Of a DNA stretch of 43,355 nt, positions 1 through 7,018 are shown in pieces. Both the position numbers and the translations under genes were made by a program. The stretch comes from an uncultured Trueperaceae bacterium (lineage in GTDB: Bacteria; Deinococcota; Deinococci; Deinococcales; Trueperaceae): NCBI GenBank assembly GCA_913062675.1, contig CAJXWR010000008.1:1-43355 (forward strand), written 5' to 3'. Under the pieces are notes generated by a model. That model was not told where the DNA came from and made no database searches. It worked only from the letters and a program-made list of their open reading frames with translations. Position 1 is the stretch's first letter. The number at the start of each line of letters is the position of its first letter.

Positions 1-92
1 CCATGAGCACCGAGCTTCGCCGCTACAAAGGACTGCACGACGCCGAGGCGCTCCTCGAAGCCCTCGACACGTTCGACGCACCATCGTCGTGA
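1..92 (+). CDS. C-terminal end of an unidentified protein (partial)
   Basis: An open frame runs in from the left edge and ends at a TGA at 90-92. The visible tail contains the peptide RRYKGLHDAEALLEALDTFD, which is rich in Leu, Ala and Asp and looks like an amphipathic helix. An ATG lies at position 3, but no ribosome binding site can be judged, so the gene most likely begins outside the window. The stop is 3 bases from the stop of the convergent lptA-like gene. No family can be recognised from so short a piece. Confidence 0.4.
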   Translation, partial: MSTELRRYKGLHDAEALLEALDTFDAPSS

Positions 93-95
93 CGA

Positions 96-950
96 CTATT
101 CCCCTAGGTTGAACGAGCCCCGCACGCGCCCCTCCACCACCACGTCGTTCGTCTCCAGGTCGTACACCAACCGGTCGCCCCGCACCTCATCCTCCCCGTC
201 CCGACTCACTGCCGGGTTCCCCGTGAGGATGGCCACCCCCGCCTCCTCGTCCAACTCCAGTTCCTCCGCCTCACTCACGCGCGATCCCGCCGTCACCTGC
301 ACGCCCCCCGACAACGTCGACCGACCCGCCTCCAGGTCGTATCGCAACCCCTCCGCCGTCGCCTCCACGGTAGGACCGTCTCCCTGCGGCAACCGCGTCA
401 ACGCAATCGGGCCATCCATTATCGCGACGTCCTCCCCCTGATCGAGGAAGAACCGCGCTCCCACCGCCGTCGTCCGACCTTGCTCCAACACGACGCGCGG
501 CGGACTCGCCCACGCCACCTCCTCCAGACAAGGTGGGCGACCAAAGCCCGTCGACGCATCGAGCGCCTCCAGCGTCTCCCCATCCTCCACCTGAACCTCC
601 CCCTCCACCACTTCTGGTTGCAGCACGATCATCAAGGGCGCCGCCACCACGGCATCCTCCCCCTCCCCCCGAGCAATCCGCGCGGTCACGCCACCTCCCG
701 GCGCGTAGAACAGGTTCGAACGCAGTGACGCGTCCTCCTCCACGCACCCCGACAACCGCAAGATCGAGCGGGCCCCCTCACTCGCAAGGCCCGCATTCAC
801 GATCTCGATGTCCGCATCACTGCGTGTCAGCAACAACCGCGTCGCCGACTGCGCCAAGGCTCCCGCCAGCAGACTCACGCCCACCACCACGACCGAAGCT
901 GCGAACCAACGGCCCGCACCTCCACGCCCGTGGGGCGGGCGAACCGTCAC
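96..950 (-). CDS. LptA/OstA-like envelope protein (second copy)
   Basis: A 284-residue protein with an N-terminal hydrophobic segment (about residues 14-34, ending in a possible AQ cleavage site), so it is probably exported or membrane-anchored. The C-terminal half (about 190-280) has short beta repeats of the OstA type, with phrases such as ATAEGLRYDLEAGRSTLSGG and VRGDRLVYDLETNDVVVEGR. These match the LptA family, whose members form a beta-jellyroll bridge carrying lipopolysaccharide-like lipids across the periplasm. The N-terminal half is less typical and contains two Cys (about 69 and 142). Translation starts at GTG overlapping the TGA of the upstream lptA-like gene (GTGA). It is the last gene of the greA-lptC-lptA-lptA run. 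Family assignment is fairly firm; the exact lipid partner is unknown. Confidence 0.72.
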   Translation of the reverse strand: MTVRPPHGRGGAGRWFAASVVVVGVSLLAGALAQSATRLLLTRSDADIEIVNAGLASEGARSILRLSGCVEEDASLRSNLFYAPGGGVTARIARGEGEDAVVAAPLMIVLQPEVVEGEVQVEDGETLEALDASTGFGRPPCLEEVAWASPPRVVLEQGRTTAVGARFFLDQGEDVAIMDGPIALTRLPQGDGPTVEATAEGLRYDLEAGRSTLSGGVQVTAGSRVSEAEELELDEEAGVAILTGNPAVSRDGEDEVRGDRLVYDLETNDVVVEGRVRGSFNLGE

Positions 951-1963
951 GGCGCGGAGGAATCGCTCGACGCCAACTCCTCGTCGAAACGGAAGGCATC
1001 GAGATCCACGTCACTCGCCTGACTCGCGTCGATCGCCTCCACGAAATCGAACTCCACGTCCTGCAGAATCCGGTCACTCTCCAGCGTCACGCCATCCGCC
1101 TCGTTCACCGACACGGCCGGCGAACCGGTGATCTCCGCAAGTTGCAGCGCGTCATCGTAGATGGCCTCATCCCCCGTCGTCACCAGGTCTCCATCCACCA
1201 CCGTCACCGCACCCCGCGCCCACAACCGCTCTTCCTGCGTCAACACGCGAATCTCCTGCGCCGTGATCACCAACGTGTTCCCCTCGTCATCCTCACGCGT
1301 GATGATGCACGAGCCGCCATCGCACGTCAAAACGGCCAGGTCCTTCGACTCGTCGTACTCGAGGGCATCCGACTCGGCGCGCTGCGAACCGGTCCGCAAC
1401 CGCACGTCCCCCCGGTTGATGCTCCGGTCGGTATCCACGTCGAACTCGACGCTCAGCGCATCGATGAACGTCACGTCCCCATCCGGATCGTCCGGCGCAA
1501 TCTCCACCGACGAACCGCCCGACAGGACACCCAACCCCGTCGTCTCCTCGTACACCAGGCCCGGACCTTCCGCCTCGAGCTGATCGCGCACCACACGCAC
1601 ACCCCCATCGAACACGGCCGTGCGCGAACCCTTCGCCTGGGAAAGCAGCGTGTCCTCGGGACCCGACAGTTCCGCCCGCGGACCGAAAATCGTCAAGGTC
1701 GACACGGTCGCCGTGATGCCAAACGGATCGGGATGCTCGTACACGATCGGGCCGAACCGAAGATTGCCGCTTTGCGTACCCCCACTGCTGTCAATCGTGA
1801 TGACGCGCCGCTCCAAGTCCGGATCGACCCCGTCTCCCTCCTGCGCCGAGGCCCAGGCGAACAGGGCGACGATGATCAGGATGAAGCTCACGCCGAGCAG
1901 GTGGACGCCGCGATGCGCAGCGGGAAACGAGTCGTGGCGGGTCGGGCGAATCGAATCATTCAT
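947..1963 (-). CDS. LptA/OstA-like envelope protein (first copy)
   Basis: A 338-residue protein with a hydrophobic export segment at about residues 20-41 ending in ASAQ. Several OstA-type beta repeats follow, for example GSRTAVFDGGVRVVRDQLEA, ESDALEYDESKDLAVLTCDG and TGDEAIYDDALQLAEITGSP. This pattern of a polar strand, Y-D/E and a turn with Gly is characteristic of LptA and the N-terminal domain of LptD. It is longer than typical LptA (about 180 residues), suggesting extra jellyroll turns. It starts with ATG overlapping the TGA of the lptC-like gene (ATGA) and overlaps the next lptA-like gene by 4 bases, so translation is probably coupled. The likely role is in the periplasmic bridge that carries outer-membrane lipids. 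Confidence 0.75.
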   Translation of the reverse strand: MNDSIRPTRHDSFPAAHRGVHLLGVSFILIIVALFAWASAQEGDGVDPDLERRVITIDSSGGTQSGNLRFGPIVYEHPDPFGITATVSTLTIFGPRAELSGPEDTLLSQAKGSRTAVFDGGVRVVRDQLEAEGPGLVYEETTGLGVLSGGSSVEIAPDDPDGDVTFIDALSVEFDVDTDRSINRGDVRLRTGSQRAESDALEYDESKDLAVLTCDGGSCIITREDDEGNTLVITAQEIRVLTQEERLWARGAVTVVDGDLVTTGDEAIYDDALQLAEITGSPAVSVNEADGVTLESDRILQDVEFDFVEAIDASQASDVDLDAFRFDEELASSDSSAP

Positions 1964-2550
1964 GGCGAGCCTCCGGACGTGACGTCGTCACGTTCACTGA
2001 GTTGGAATTCACTGTAGCCAATCGTATCGGGCCCCCCCGCCTCGAAACTCGTGAAGTCGAAACTCACCCGCATCTCCTCGTATCGACTCTCCCCGAAATC
2101 CTCCCCGTAAATGCGGATGCGCGGAACTTCGAACACGCCATCGCCATGATCCACCACGACTTGGCGCCCCTCCACGCCCTGCATCTCCACGTCGAGCTCA
2201 TCCTCGACGAGGTACACGTCCATTCGTTCCCCGCGAAGGTCGTCATTGCGATCGATCACGAGTTCTTCGCTCCGAAGCGTGAAATCCACGGCGCTTCCCA
2301 CGCGACGCTCTCCATCACGAATCTGCACGAGCGTGGTTTCACCCATCGCCGGGTCGTACGTCACGTCGGGCGCGTCGAATCCCCACACCGCCTCCGGATC
2401 GGACGCGGGAAAGAGGGTCACCGTTGCATCCTGCAGGGCGATCACGTCACGCACCTCGACGTTCACGCGGCGCGGTCCGACCGAGAGGAGCGCCAACGTC
2501 GCCACGACGGCGAGGAAGGCCACCACCACCCAGCGAACCAAGCCCTTCAC
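1960..2550 (-). CDS. LptC-like inner-membrane anchored protein
   Basis: A 196-residue protein with one N-terminal transmembrane helix (about residues 5-25) followed by a beta-rich soluble domain, the layout of LptC, which hands lipid from the LptBFG transporter to LptA. Similarity to LptC is judged from architecture and from position directly before two LptA-like genes, not from a conserved motif, so the call is moderate. It starts with GTG overlapping the TGA of greA (GTGA) and ends overlapping the next gene by 4 bases. The soluble part is strongly acidic. It could also be an OstA-family protein with an uncleaved anchor. Confidence 0.6.
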   Translation of the reverse strand: MKGLVRWVVVAFLAVVATLALLSVGPRRVNVEVRDVIALQDATVTLFPASDPEAVWGFDAPDVTYDPAMGETTLVQIRDGERRVGSAVDFTLRSEELVIDRNDDLRGERMDVYLVEDELDVEMQGVEGRQVVVDHGDGVFEVPRIRIYGEDFGESRYEEMRVSFDFTSFEAGGPDTIGYSEFQLSERDDVTSGGSP

Positions 2551-3026
2551 TCGAAGGTGACGCTCCGCACGTGGTACGTCGCCGCGTTTCCGCCCAGGGT
2601 GAGGTTGACGTCGTCGCCGGCCTTCCGACCCACGAGCGACTGCCCGAGCGGTGATTCGTCGCTGATCTTGCCATCGAGGATGTCGGCTTCGTGGGTTCCG
2701 ACGAGGTGGAACACGACCTCATGCCCAGCATCGTCGACGAGGGTCAGCGTCGCGCCGAGGCGGGCTGACGCCTCGGCACCCTCCTCCGCGTCCACCACGA
2801 CGGCGCGGTGCATGATCTCCTCGAGGTCGGCGATGCGCGCCTCGTTCTCGCTTTGCAGCATCCGCGCCTCGTCGTACGCCGCGCTCTCGCGAAGGTCCCC
2901 ATCGGCGATGGCGGCGCCCATGTAGTCACTGATTTCCTGGCGGCGTTCCTCTTTGAGGTAGCGGAGCTCCTCCTCGATCTTCTTGAAGCCGGTGGGCGTC
3001 AGGTAGACCGGTTCTCGGTTCTGCAT
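2547..3026 (-). CDS. greA: Transcription elongation factor GreA
   Basis: A 159-residue protein of standard GreA length. The N-terminal coiled coil carries the tip motif GDLRESAAYDEAR, whose acidic residues reach through the RNA polymerase secondary channel to stimulate cleavage of backtracked RNA. The usual tip is GDLxENAEY; here the Asn is Ser. The C-terminal FKBP-like domain includes DESPLGQSLVGRKAGDDV, a family hallmark. The ATG at 3024-3026 was chosen because a strong AGGAGG lies 5 bases upstream and the protein begins exactly where GreA should (YLTPTGFKKIEEEL). It heads the operon with lptC- and lptA-like genes. A possible -10 (TACACT on the minus strand, 3098-3103) lies about 70 bases upstream, without a clear -35. 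Confidence 0.93.
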   Translation of the reverse strand: MQNREPVYLTPTGFKKIEEELRYLKEERRQEISDYMGAAIADGDLRESAAYDEARMLQSENEARIADLEEIMHRAVVVDAEEGAEASARLGATLTLVDDAGHEVVFHLVGTHEADILDGKISDESPLGQSLVGRKAGDDVNLTLGGNAATYHVRSVTFE

Positions 3027-3129
3027 GAATCCTCCTGCGGGGTTCGCACGCCCGGGGGCACGCAGATCCGGTGGGTGCCGGACCATCCCGACCCCCGAGT
3101 GTACACGGCGATGGCGTGAGAATTCGCTT

Positions 3130-3149
3130 CCTGACGTCGATGCGTCAGG
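3130..3149. terminator. Inverted repeat at the end of the phosphoribosyltransferase gene
   Basis: CCTGACG at 3130-3136 pairs perfectly with CGTCAGG at 3143-3149 around a 6-base loop. The right arm includes the stop codon of the phosphoribosyltransferase gene (minus strand). No T-tract follows on either strand, so this would be a weak terminator or a 3' stabilising hairpin. Confidence 0.35.
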
Positions 3150-3801
3150 TAGGCGCCGAGGCGGCGTCGAGGATGCGGGTGACCGTCGCGTCGTCCACCT
3201 GCGGGAATGAGTCGTAGCCTTGCGCCACGGCGAAGAACGGTTCGGGCGTTTCGAGGCACACGACGTCGTCGGCGAGCGCTTCGAGGGCATGGAGGGTATC
3301 GCGGGGGGCCAGGGGAATGGCGACGAGAATCCTGGCTGGGTGTTGCGAACGAAGGACGACCAGGGCCGCCTTCATGGTCGAGCCGGTGGCTACGCCATCG
3401 TCGACGAGAACGACGGTCGCGTCCTTGACGTCGAGCGCGTCCCGGTTGCCGCGGTACAGCGCTTCGCGACGCTCGATTTCGCGCCGTTCGCGCGCCTCGA
3501 TCGCTTCCAGGGTGGGCGCGTCGACGCCGAGCTGGGCGAGGGTGCGTTCGTCGACGTGGCGGGCACCGCCGGATGCGATGGCGCCGAGGGCGAACTCCTC
3601 GTTTCCGGGCGCACCGAGTTTTCGGACGACGAGGACGTCGAGGGGTGCGTGGAGCGTTTCCGCGACGTGCTCGGCGACGGGAAGGCCTCCGCGCGGAAGG
3701 GCGAGCACGATGCGACGCTCCCCAGGGAGGGGGGCGCCCAGCTGGGTGTGCAACCGTTTCGCGAGTCGTGAGCCTGCGTCGTGTCGGTCGCGGAAGGGCA
3801 T
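3145..3801 (-). CDS. Phosphoribosyltransferase-domain protein
   Basis: A 218-residue type I phosphoribosyltransferase-fold protein. The PRPP-binding loop is clear: VVLVDDGVATGSTMKAAL at about residues 130-147. The N-terminal part has LALPRGGLPVA (34-43) and LVVRKLGAPGNEEFALGAI, typical of the stand-alone bacterial family often annotated as predicted phosphoribosyltransferases. Its substrate is unknown; family members are sometimes tied to phosphate-ester or stress functions. The ATG at 3799-3801 was preferred because longer versions would run into the preceding gene. It follows the eRF1-like gene by 13 bases in the same direction, so the two are probably co-transcribed. Confidence 0.8.
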   Translation of the reverse strand: MPFRDRHDAGSRLAKRLHTQLGAPLPGERRIVLALPRGGLPVAEHVAETLHAPLDVLVVRKLGAPGNEEFALGAIASGGARHVDERTLAQLGVDAPTLEAIEARERREIERREALYRGNRDALDVKDATVVLVDDGVATGSTMKAALVVLRSQHPARILVAIPLAPRDTLHALEALADDVVCLETPEPFFAVAQGYDSFPQVDDATVTRILDAASAPT

Positions 3802-3814
3802 GGTGCTCGTGGCC

Positions 3815-5002
3815 CTACCGGTGGTTGGCGCGTAGCGAGCCGGCCACGCCGTCCAGCGATTGCACGAGAAGTTGGGCTGCGTCGCCGTGGACGATGCGAA
3901 GTTTCGTGGCGTGCCGCGTAGCGAGGGTGCGAGCGAAGGTCTTGAGGGGCGCGTGTTCGATGGCGCCCTCGGGACAGACGCGCCGGGCGGCCTCCTCGGA
4001 CTCGGCGATCCATTGCGTACCAAGGCAGTGCACCACGTCGACGTCCATGTCGTTCGCGAGCACGAGCTCGGCAAGGTCACCATCGGCGAGGGCGTGCAGG
4101 GTGGGTGCAAGGCCGTGGACGCCGTCGCGCTGCACGTGGTGGACGAGAGCCGTCTCCTCGAGGGCGAGGGCTTCCCCGATGCGCGTGGCGAGCGGTTCGG
4201 CGAGTTGGGCGACGTCGAGATCCGGATCGGCGGCGAGGGATCCTCGGAGGAGGACGCGGGGCGCGAGTGCGGCGTTGAGGGCGGCTTCGAGCCGCACGAT
4301 GCTCTGCGGCTCTCCGAGGAGGGCGAGTCGCGTGCCTTCGCGTTGACGGACCGCGAGGTCGATTTGGGTCATCACGTCGCGGACGAATCGTTCACTCCAG
4401 GCTTCGCTTCGGCGCGAGACGTCGTCTCGACCGGTTCCACCTCGCGCGGGTCTTCCTGGCATGCCAGTGGAATGCTCGGCGTATCGACGCCAGGTGGTGG
4501 GGTCGAGCGCTCGGACGTAGGAGGCGACCTCGTGCAACGCACCGAGGTCGTGAACGAAGACGCGGGCGCGTCGGGCGTCGGCGTACACGGCGACGATGGG
4601 TGGGTGCGTGGCGCGGTGGAGTTCGAGCGGTTCGCGCCATGGCGTTCCGTACCGCGCGACGGCTTCGTGATGACCGCCGGGCAGTGGGGGTGCTTGCCTC
4701 AAGGTGATGGCGCGGCTCCCGGCCGACTTGGCGATGGGCAGAAACCAGGCGAGGTACCCCTCGCCCTGATGGCGGAGTGATTCTCGCAGGGAGCGCTCGA
4801 CGTCGGTCCGCACGTTCCGTTCGAGCGGCAGGCTCCGCAGGGCAGCATTGGCGCGTTGTGCGGGTGCTGCCGGGTCTTCGCCGGCGTGCACGTCAAGGTA
4901 CAGGCTGACCGTGGGGCGATCTTCTTGCTGCAGGGTTTCGATGAGCGTATCGAGTTCGCTTCGTGCCGGCGTGTGAACGTCGGGTGTCAGGGTGTGATTC
5001 AT
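3815..5002 (-). CDS. Bacterial eRF1/Pelota-like protein (baeRF family)
   Basis: A 395-residue protein resembling the bacterial archaeo-eukaryotic release-factor-like families. It shows an N-terminal domain with PTVSLYLDVHAGEDP (about residues 29-43), a central domain with IVAVYADARRARVFVHDLG, and a C-terminal L7Ae-like part with LHALADGDLAELVLANDMDV. Members are thought to act on stalled or hibernating ribosomes, but their biochemistry is poorly known. The typical GGQ loop of true release factors is not visible; GGTGRDDVSRRSEAWSERF is the equivalent linker region. The ATG at 5000-5002 follows GGAGGG at a good distance. It is paired with the phosphoribosyltransferase gene downstream. Family call is good; function is inferred. 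Confidence 0.7.
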   Translation of the reverse strand: MNHTLTPDVHTPARSELDTLIETLQQEDRPTVSLYLDVHAGEDPAAPAQRANAALRSLPLERNVRTDVERSLRESLRHQGEGYLAWFLPIAKSAGSRAITLRQAPPLPGGHHEAVARYGTPWREPLELHRATHPPIVAVYADARRARVFVHDLGALHEVASYVRALDPTTWRRYAEHSTGMPGRPARGGTGRDDVSRRSEAWSERFVRDVMTQIDLAVRQREGTRLALLGEPQSIVRLEAALNAALAPRVLLRGSLAADPDLDVAQLAEPLATRIGEALALEETALVHHVQRDGVHGLAPTLHALADGDLAELVLANDMDVDVVHCLGTQWIAESEEAARRVCPEGAIEHAPLKTFARTLATRHATKLRIVHGDAAQLLVQSLDGVAGSLRANHR

Positions 5003-5074
5003 GCGTCCCTCCACCCTCAGGGTGCAGGGCGAAGGGGGGTCGTGTCGGTACCGATGCCGCACGCGGCGCGTTGG

Positions 5075-6298
5075 TCAGTTGGTGCTGCTGGGGCGCTCGT
5101 GCAGGGGGACGGTGATCACGTCGTAGGGCAACTTGTGTGCCTTGGGGATGAAGAGGGGAAGCATGTCGAGACCCACACCGACGGCGCGTGAAAGGTGCAC
5201 GTGGGCTTCGACCTGTTCTGGGGTCGCGTCGGGTCGGCGCTTGGCGTAGTCCTTGCCGAATCGATCGAGACGCTCGTTCTCGCTGGCTGCCAGCGCGTCG
5301 TCGTGCCAGAGCAGTTGCAGCTGTTCGAGGTCGAGTGCGCGGAGGCGGTACAGGCTCGGGTGCAGAAGCCTGATGATGGTGGCAGCTTCGGCAACGCCGT
5401 TGCCGTGGTTGGCAGCGATGGCGCTGATGTCGGCGAGGTTCGCCTCGAGGCTCATGGCGCGTTGGCGCTGCGAGGCATCGAGGAAGAGTTGTGCCTTCGT
5501 TTCGTACCGCGCGAAGATGAAACCTTTCGTCACGCCAATCGCTTGCGCGAAATCGTCGATGGTGACGTCGTGGTAGCCGTGCTCGGCGACGAGTTCGAGG
5601 GTGGCGCGGAGTAGGGCGTCGTGCTCGTCGTGCCCGGTGTCGAACTTCAGTTTGTCGATCGTCCGTACGTGGCGCTGCAGGGGGAGTTCTTGAGGGTCGG
5701 TGGGGTGCGCGAATGCGTCGGCGATGGCTTCGAACTCGCGGTCATAATCGCAGCGGCGTTGACCGGCGCGGTGTGAGAGGAACGCAAACCCGAAGGCGAG
5801 AATGGCGAGGTAGGCGCGCTGGGTGGCTACCGTTTCGCTGGTTTGTCGGCTGGGTGTGCAGGCCGTGCGTAGCATCGCGCCGAGCGCGCCATCCATCGCT
5901 TCGAACAACTTGGCGCCATGGTGGGCGCCAACGAGGAGTTCCGCTGATGCGCGAAGCTCGGCGTTGGGTCGAAGCCAGGGTTGGAAGGCGTCCTGCAATT
6001 GGGCGGCGTTGGCGGTGTTGCCGTCATCGTCGACGAGAGCGAGGATGGCTTCCATGGCGGGGTCGAAGCGTTCGCCGAGTCGATGAACCCAGATGCGTTG
6101 GGCTGACGCGGAACGAGAGGGAAAGCGATCCTTGACGGCCGGGTGTGAGAGGTTCGCCTTTCTGGCGACGGATGCGACGTTGAAACCACCCCACCCTTGG
6201 TTGGCAAGCACGTCGACGGCAGCATCCAAGATGCGCTCGTCGTTCCTGAGCACGCGGGCTTGCGGTGGGCGGTTCGAAGATAATCCTATAGCATTCAC
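5075..6298 (-). CDS. Tandem TetR-family transcriptional regulator (two TetR units in one chain)
   Basis: A 407-residue protein containing two complete TetR-like halves. The first DNA-binding domain is at about residues 21-65 (ERILDAAVDVLANQGWGGFN, then VASVARKANLSHPAVKDRF). The second is at about 227-275 (ALLRATLELVAEHGYHDVTI, then DDFAQAIGVTKGFIFARYET). Each is followed by about 130-150 mostly helical residues of the usual ligand-binding type. Ordinary TetR proteins have one unit of about 200 residues and dimerise, so this looks like a fused dimer. The GTG at 6296-6298 was chosen because GGGGAG lies just upstream and earlier starts would run into a strong divergent promoter. It probably represses that promoter at 6369-6398. 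Which ligand it senses cannot be told. Confidence 0.75.
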   Translation of the reverse strand: MNAIGLSSNRPPQARVLRNDERILDAAVDVLANQGWGGFNVASVARKANLSHPAVKDRFPSRSASAQRIWVHRLGERFDPAMEAILALVDDDGNTANAAQLQDAFQPWLRPNAELRASAELLVGAHHGAKLFEAMDGALGAMLRTACTPSRQTSETVATQRAYLAILAFGFAFLSHRAGQRRCDYDREFEAIADAFAHPTDPQELPLQRHVRTIDKLKFDTGHDEHDALLRATLELVAEHGYHDVTIDDFAQAIGVTKGFIFARYETKAQLFLDASQRQRAMSLEANLADISAIAANHGNGVAEAATIIRLLHPSLYRLRALDLEQLQLLWHDDALAASENERLDRFGKDYAKRRPDATPEQVEAHVHLSRAVGVGLDMLPLFIPKAHKLPYDVITVPLHERPSSTN

Positions 6299-6366
6299 CC
6301 TTGCTCCCCATCCTACATCGTCAAGTCTAGTTTTCGTCACTTCGGCAGTATTGGGATGGGGGGCTG

Positions 6367-6408
6367 CCTTGGTTAACCGCAAACACATGGTATATACTGA
6401 AACCAAGG
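6367..6408 (+). promoter_or_regulatory. Sigma70-type promoter enclosed by an inverted repeat (putative TetR operator)
   Basis: TTGGTT (6369-6374) and TATACT (6393-6398) are separated by 18 bases and form a plausible vegetative promoter reading right. It is framed by the perfect inverted repeat CCTTGGTT (6367-6374) and AACCAAGG (6401-6408). A small palindrome GGTTAACC overlaps at 6371-6378. The arrangement, divergent from the tandem TetR gene, suggests an operator that blocks the promoter. Confidence 0.55.
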
Positions 6409-6412
6409 ATAA

Positions 6413-6469
6413 ATGACCCGTTTCTCTTCTCGCCGCGGCCATGCCGCCCAGGAACAGGAGATACCGTGA
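6413..6469 (+). CDS. Tiny reading frame 1 downstream of the TetR-flanked promoter
   Basis: An 18-residue frame (MTRFSSRRGHAAQEQEIP) begins 14 bases after the -10 element, so its mRNA would be nearly leaderless; AAGGAT lies just before the ATG. Its TGA overlaps the GTG of the next tiny frame in a GTGA, the same coupling seen between normal genes in this window. No homology is recognised. It could be a leader peptide or simply untranslated leader RNA. Confidence 0.25.
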   Translation: MTRFSSRRGHAAQEQEIP

Positions 6470-6522
6470 AGCAGGCGCGACCCAAATCCAACAAGCGCGG
6501 CAACTACTGGCTCGTACGTTAA
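6466..6522 (+). CDS. Tiny reading frame 2 (18-residue basic peptide)
   Basis: GTG at 6466 follows a strong CAGGAG at good spacing and opens an 18-residue frame, MKQARPKSNKRGNYWLVR (GTG read as Met), ending with TAA. The peptide is strongly basic with an aromatic-hydrophobic end (NYWLVR). It is the only translatable frame with a good ribosome binding site under the TetR-flanked promoter. It may be a small regulatory or secreted peptide, or the remnant of a larger gene. The following 156 bases up to the tRNA hold nothing else I can identify. Confidence 0.3.
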   Translation: MKQARPKSNKRGNYWLVR

Positions 6523-6678
6523 TCGAAGCCTAAGCCGGATCGTTCACGACGAAACCCGACACCCTCGAAACCGGCGCTCTCGGGCACCGTTCAGGCACAA
6601 TGCATGCACCATCGATCACCGCGCATTCGTAGCCACGTGGCGAGGAAGCCCGTCGGGCGGTACGCTAGCGCAGGGCGA

Positions 6679-6754
6679 GGGCCCTTAGCTCAGCGGTGAG
6701 AGCAGGCGACTCATAATCGTTTGGTCACTGGTTCGAATCCAGTAGGGCCCACCA
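6679..6754 (+). tRNA. tRNA-Ile2 (anticodon CAU, lysidine-modified type)
   Basis: A complete 76-base cloverleaf including encoded CCA. Acceptor GGGCCCT (6679-6685) pairs with AGGGCCC (6744-6750). The D, anticodon and T stems are intact, and the anticodon CAT is at 6712-6714. CAU could mean Met, but the body matches the minor isoleucine tRNA (E. coli ileX/ileY): AGAGCAGGCGACTCATAATC in the D/anticodon arm, TTGGTC in the variable region, and C-G pairs at acceptor positions 4-6, which are known TilS recognition features. It should decode AUA after TilS converts C34 to lysidine. Confidence 0.9.
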
Positions 6755-6790
6755 CCATTATCGCCGTGCCCAACAACATGAACGGACTTC

Positions 6791-6955
6791 ATGCACTCCA
6801 AACATCACGACAAGGATGACTCATCGTGTGGGCGTTGTGTGCGGGAACTCTTAGCGACACGCTTTCGTGTGGCGGGCCTTGACTCACGCGACGATGCAAT
6901 CGGCGTCGAGGACGAAGAGCGTGATTTGGTGCACGCCTACGAGGCTGAACCGTAG
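6791..6955 (+). CDS. Possible small acidic protein with a CxxC pair
   Basis: An ATG-started frame of 54 residues, beginning MHSKHHDKDDSSCGRCVREL and ending in an acidic tail (GVEDEERDLVHAYEAEP). It has His/Asp clusters and one CGRC pair that could bind a metal. Codon use in the second half resembles neighbouring genes, while the first half is less GC-rich. No clear ribosome binding site precedes the ATG. Its TAG overlaps the start of an AGGAGG (6954-6959) that appears to serve the next gene. An overlapping minus-strand frame (6884-7033, 49 residues) also looks protein-like, which lowers confidence in both. Confidence 0.28.
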   Translation: MHSKHHDKDDSSCGRCVRELLATRFRVAGLDSRDDAIGVEDEERDLVHAYEAEP

Positions 6956-7018
6956 GAGGTTCCATTCCAACGGTGCTCGCGCCGCGAAGATTCCCGAAGT
7001 CCGTCTCTCGGCTGTACG

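Noticed and set aside
533-2017. Plus-strand frame across the lptA-like genes
   Set aside because: Pro/His/Arg-rich without domains, spanning two coupled minus-strand genes with good starts.
6679-6955. tRNA gene as an integration site for a mobile element
   Set aside because: No integrase, no duplicated tRNA 3' end and no composition break beyond the tiny reading frames were seen.
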